Shown here piece after piece: positions 61,487-64,000 of a DNA stretch of 64,000 nucleotides; position 1 is the stretch's first letter, and each line of letters opens with the position of its first letter. Below the pieces are notes generated by a model. The model was given only the letters and a program-made list of their open reading frames with translations, searched no databases and had not been told where the DNA came from. The position numbers and the translations under genes were made by a program. Source of the DNA: Lederbergia graminis (lineage in GTDB: Bacteria; Bacillota; Bacilli; Bacillales; Bacillaceae_C); contig NZ_JBHSMC010000013.1 of the NCBI RefSeq assembly GCF_042655485.1, forward strand, positions 1 to 64,000. The letters are read 5' to 3'.

Positions 61487-63107
61487 ATATACTTTTGTTC
61501 ATGTTCTGTTATTTTTAATCGTAACTATATTTAGTTTAGATAAATGGCCATACAGTTTATTAACTGTTGCTCAATTAATTTACATACCAACAGCACTTCA
61601 TTTCATTTTTAAAGATGATGCATGGTTCCGTAAATGGTATTTCTTCTTTGCCATTCCAGTTTACATTTCTATAGCTTTGTTAAAGATAACAGATCAAACT
61701 CCATTGGATTGGTTACTAGCGACCATTTATTTATTATTTACTTTCTGTGTGGCAATATATGGCGTAGTCCGTTTTTTACGTATTGGTTGTACTCAGCTAG
61801 AGGAGTTCTCGATTAACCTCGGTCTCATTTATTTAGTAATGGGAGGGATATGGTTCTTCGCCTTTGAATTGAATATTGAAACTGGGTTTCCACCATTAAT
61901 AACATGGTTAACAAGTATACATTTTCATTATTCCGCCTTCCTTCTCCCTGTTTTCACTGGCTTTTTAGGGAGAATATATAAACCTATTTCTTATCATTAC
62001 ATATGCACCATCATCCTGATTTCACCTATCATTGTAGCTTTAGGGATTACATTTTCCCATTGGGTCGAACTTTTTTCAGTTGTCTTATACATTGCTGGTA
62101 TTTACGGATTCATATATTTGTCTATGAAAGCACCAATTTCTAGTCTTAAACAGAAATGGATGATTTTCATTTCCTTTTGTTCTTTAGGCGTAACCATCTT
62201 TTTCTCCTTTCTTTATGCTATTGGAAATGCATTAGGTCTAATAATTGTGGATATTGATTTTATGCTGTTATTTCATGGGTTTTTAAATTGCATTGTATTT
62301 GCATTAGTAGGGATAATAGGCTGGTCCATATCCATTCCGGAACCTAAGAAACGGACAAACTTGCCTGTAAGCAACATTCGTGGCAAAGGTGTAATTGGTG
62401 AAAAAATAATAGAAAACATTGTAAATCGTAAACATCCTGTACAAGGTCTTGTAGATTCTATGGATTCATATGAGCCACAAGTAAATGTTTCAACTTTAGC
62501 GCCTACTATTAAAGACTTCTATGAAAACACTAAAAATTATAAATTATATGCACAAGTAAAATGGCATTGGTGGTTTATACCACTCGCTTTTATGTATCGA
62601 TTAATTAGTCAACGAGTACAACAGATCAACTTACCCATTACGAAGAAAAAGGTAGAAATGACAGGAGACATCCTTTCTATTAAACGTGAATTAGATGGAA
62701 GGAAAGCACCAAGAGCTTGGGTGCGAAAGATCAAAGATAACGTAATCTTTGTAGCACTTTATTCTGAGCATGTATCAAAGGATAGAACATATATGAATAT
62801 CGCACTTCCCCTTCCAGCATCAACTATGGTTGGTATTTTAAAGTTAGAGCAAAATGAGCATCATCTTATTTTAAGTAGTAAAGGCAAAGAAGACGATGAA
62901 GCTGGAATATATCTTGCAATAGGGAAACTGTTACCTAAATTACCTATCGCTGAGGAATTTCATATAGAAGAAGTTGATAATGGAAAATTAATCGCAACAC
63001 ATTGCATGTGGATTTTTGGGATCCACTTTTTAACAATTAATTATGATATTGTGAAGAAAACATTTGCTAATAATGACGGTATAAACGAAAGAACAGTAAT
63101 GAATTGA
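61470..63107 (+). CDS. yndJ: YndJ-like membrane protein
   Basis: A 545 aa protein. Residues 1-290 contain about nine membrane helices (YndJ-like family). The C-terminal 250 residues are soluble with a lipocalin- or SRPBCC-like pattern (YAQVKWHWWFIPLAFMY, GDILSIKRELDGRKAPRAW). The ATG at 61470 is preceded by GGGAG at 9-11 nt and matches the family start; the frame extends upstream inside yndH. Function unknown; the operon as a whole may handle a lipid-like ligand at the membrane. Confidence 0.84.
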   Translation: MKTFYKYTFVHVLLFLIVTIFSLDKWPYSLLTVAQLIYIPTALHFIFKDDAWFRKWYFFFAIPVYISIALLKITDQTPLDWLLATIYLLFTFCVAIYGVVRFLRIGCTQLEEFSINLGLIYLVMGGIWFFAFELNIETGFPPLITWLTSIHFHYSAFLLPVFTGFLGRIYKPISYHYICTIILISPIIVALGITFSHWVELFSVVLYIAGIYGFIYLSMKAPISSLKQKWMIFISFCSLGVTIFFSFLYAIGNALGLIIVDIDFMLLFHGFLNCIVFALVGIIGWSISIPEPKKRTNLPVSNIRGKGVIGEKIIENIVNRKHPVQGLVDSMDSYEPQVNVSTLAPTIKDFYENTKNYKLYAQVKWHWWFIPLAFMYRLISQRVQQINLPITKKKVEMTGDILSIKRELDGRKAPRAWVRKIKDNVIFVALYSEHVSKDRTYMNIALPLPASTMVGILKLEQNEHHLILSSKGKEDDEAGIYLAIGKLLPKLPIAEEFHIEEVDNGKLIATHCMWIFGIHFLTINYDIVKKTFANNDGINERTVMN

Positions 63108-63109
63108 AG

Positions 63110-63146
63110 CCAAACTAACTTTCTGAATGTAGTTAGTTTGGCATTT
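63110..63146 (+). terminator. Terminator of the ynd operon
   Basis: GCCAAACTAAC pairs with GTTAGTTTGGC around TTTCTGAATGTA, followed by ATTTTAATTT. It sits just after the yndJ stop codon. Confidence 0.8.
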
Positions 63147-63227
63147 TAATTTAAGCATTTTTGTTTAAATCAATTCTTTCACACACATTCCTTAGCCCTA
63201 TCGGGAACTGCACTCCACAATGACATA

Positions 63228-63758
63228 TTAACTTTTATTTTTAATAATTTGGTGTATGATTTGTAATGTGCGCTCGGGGCTAAAGGTGGAATTATCTATA
63301 AGAGTGGTCCATGACTCATTTAAAAATGGCTCCCTCTCTGCTAAATGTTCCGTTATCCATTTTGGTACAGCATATTGACGTTTTTTCAAGCGCTCTGCAA
63401 GTGTATTTTTATTCGCATATAGTGTTATATGGTGAGTAACTACATCTCTATTAATATTACTTAATACATCATCCACTTGGTCTTTTCTAAAAATTGTATT
63501 CCCAAAAATAAATACTACATCAATATCACTGTTAAAAAAACCATTCGCTAATGTGCCTGTGTTTTGCCTAGCTTTTTTCCATATTTCCAAATAATCAGGT
63601 GCAACAAAGCTAGGATCAATGAATCCATAAATATTATCTATATCAATACCTGCTATTTTATTATTATAATACTTACCTAATTCATTTCTTAATAGTAAGC
63701 GTAAAGTTGTTTTTCCAATACCACTCGGTCCGCTTATTAACACAACAGTCTTCCTCAT
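63228..63758 (-). CDS. P-loop nucleoside/shikimate-kinase-like protein
   Basis: A 176 aa cytosolic NTPase. The Walker A motif is GPSGIGKTT (residues 10-18), followed by a DIDNIYGF block and a possible lid ERLKKRQYAVP near 130. The fold is that of small kinases acting on nucleosides, gluconate or antibiotics, but no substrate motif is recognised. The ATG at 63758 lies 6 nt from TAGGTGAT; the open frame to 63794 is the tail of the upstream gene's region. It follows an epimerase gene closely. Confidence 0.8.
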   Translation of the reverse strand: MRKTVVLISGPSGIGKTTLRLLLRNELGKYYNNKIAGIDIDNIYGFIDPSFVAPDYLEIWKKARQNTGTLANGFFNSDIDVVFIFGNTIFRKDQVDDVLSNINRDVVTHHITLYANKNTLAERLKKRQYAVPKWITEHLAEREPFLNESWTTLIDNSTFSPERTLQIIHQIIKNKS

Positions 63759-63777
63759 TATTTTATCACCTACTTTT

Positions 63778-63999
63778 TTATGTTTTCTTTTCATGATTTT
63801 TAGTTATTAGTAATCGAATTCCATCCTCCAAAGGTATTCTTGGTTGCCAATCAGGTAGCAACCTACCTTTATTCCATGGAACCATAATCTCTCCTGGTCG
63901 ATAATCTAAGTCCCATCTCACATCGATGGTACTTTTTGCTATCTGTTCAAAGAGGCGGACTAGTTCTTTAAGCTTAATACGATTTTCACTACTTACGGA
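63778..63999 (-). CDS. NAD-dependent epimerase/dehydratase, C-terminal part (truncated by window end)
   Basis: The minus-strand frame enters from beyond 64000 and stops at 63778. The 73 residues include RWDLDYRPGEIMVPWNK and LPDWQPRIPLEDGIRLLI, the usual C-terminal pattern of extended SDR sugar-nucleotide epimerases (W-x-P-x-x-x-L-E-x-G-I). The catalytic part lies outside the window. It ends 19 bp before the start of the P-loop gene, so the two are probably cotranscribed. Confidence 0.65.
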   Translation of the reverse strand, partial: SVSSENRIKLKELVRLFEQIAKSTIDVRWDLDYRPGEIMVPWNKGRLLPDWQPRIPLEDGIRLLITKNHEKKT

Positions 64000-64000
64000 A

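Overview
The window is low-GC chromosomal DNA from a Bacillaceae bacterium, most like the halotolerant Oceanobacillus/Virgibacillus/Gracilibacillus group. The evidence is strong AGGAGG-type ribosome sites, frequent TTG and GTG starts, Bacillus-type genes (yktB, yndGHJ, queT, ltaS, nspC-type polyamine genes), T-box and preQ1 leaders, cre sites, and the GC-rich intergenic repeats with 'actcctgcggga' and 'cgcggaaagcg' cores that are common in this group. No rRNA, tRNA, CRISPR or prophage is visible.

Layout. 0-4 kb: a 52-bp tandem array, then mgsA, a TPR/coiled-coil protein and a Gfo/Idh/MocA oxidoreductase. 4.2-6.4 kb: a serine-type T-box leader and serA, separated by an inserted repeat. 6.4-12.3 kb: small conserved genes, a HAD phosphatase, an IS1182-family element nested in repeats, and a preQ1-controlled queT. 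12.4-16.2 kb: a four-gene sugar or hydroxy-acid oxidation operon (2-hydroxyacid dehydrogenase, two Gfo/Idh/MocA proteins, a TIM-barrel isomerase). 16.3-17.1 kb: a 51-bp tandem array broken by a MITE-like element. 17.2-29 kb: yktB, an extracytoplasmic GH43-GH172 pair with a divergent AraC regulator, brnQ, an amidase, a 52-bp array, GH32 and a PTS EIIBC. 29-37.6 kb: an ABC ATPase, a phosphoesterase, an amino-acid-type ABC importer flanked by two acyl-CoA-dehydrogenase-fold flavoenzymes (probable organosulfur use), and a TipA-like MerR regulator. 37.7-41.2 kb: another 52-bp array, a coiled-coil protein, LtaS and an HHGG-repeat protein. 41.5-47.9 kb: a six-gene polyamine operon. 48-56.7 kb: a GGDEF-EAL protein, a cell-wall amidase, glsA, a MATE pump, a PAP2 phosphatase, a papain-like hydrolase and an SRPBCC protein. 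57-64 kb: a 52-bp array, a GH115 alpha-glucuronidase, yndGHJ, a P-loop kinase-like gene and the end of an SDR epimerase.

How the genes work together. The glycosidases (GH43, GH172, GH32, GH115), the PTS transporter and the oxidoreductase operon point to use of plant polysaccharides under carbon catabolite control. The polyamine operon encodes arginine to agmatine to putrescine, and then both known routes to spermidine: SpeD/SpeE, and carboxy(nor)spermidine dehydrogenase plus NspC.

The most unusual signal is not a gene. Five intergenic arrays, with at least four distinct unit sequences, keep a unit length of exactly 51 or 52 bp. Each unit joins a dyad of about 21-29 nt to an AT-rich or pyrimidine-rich spacer, and in several arrays the dyad arms change in compensating fashion between copies. 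The period is close to five turns of B-DNA, so all dyads in an array would lie on one face of the helix.
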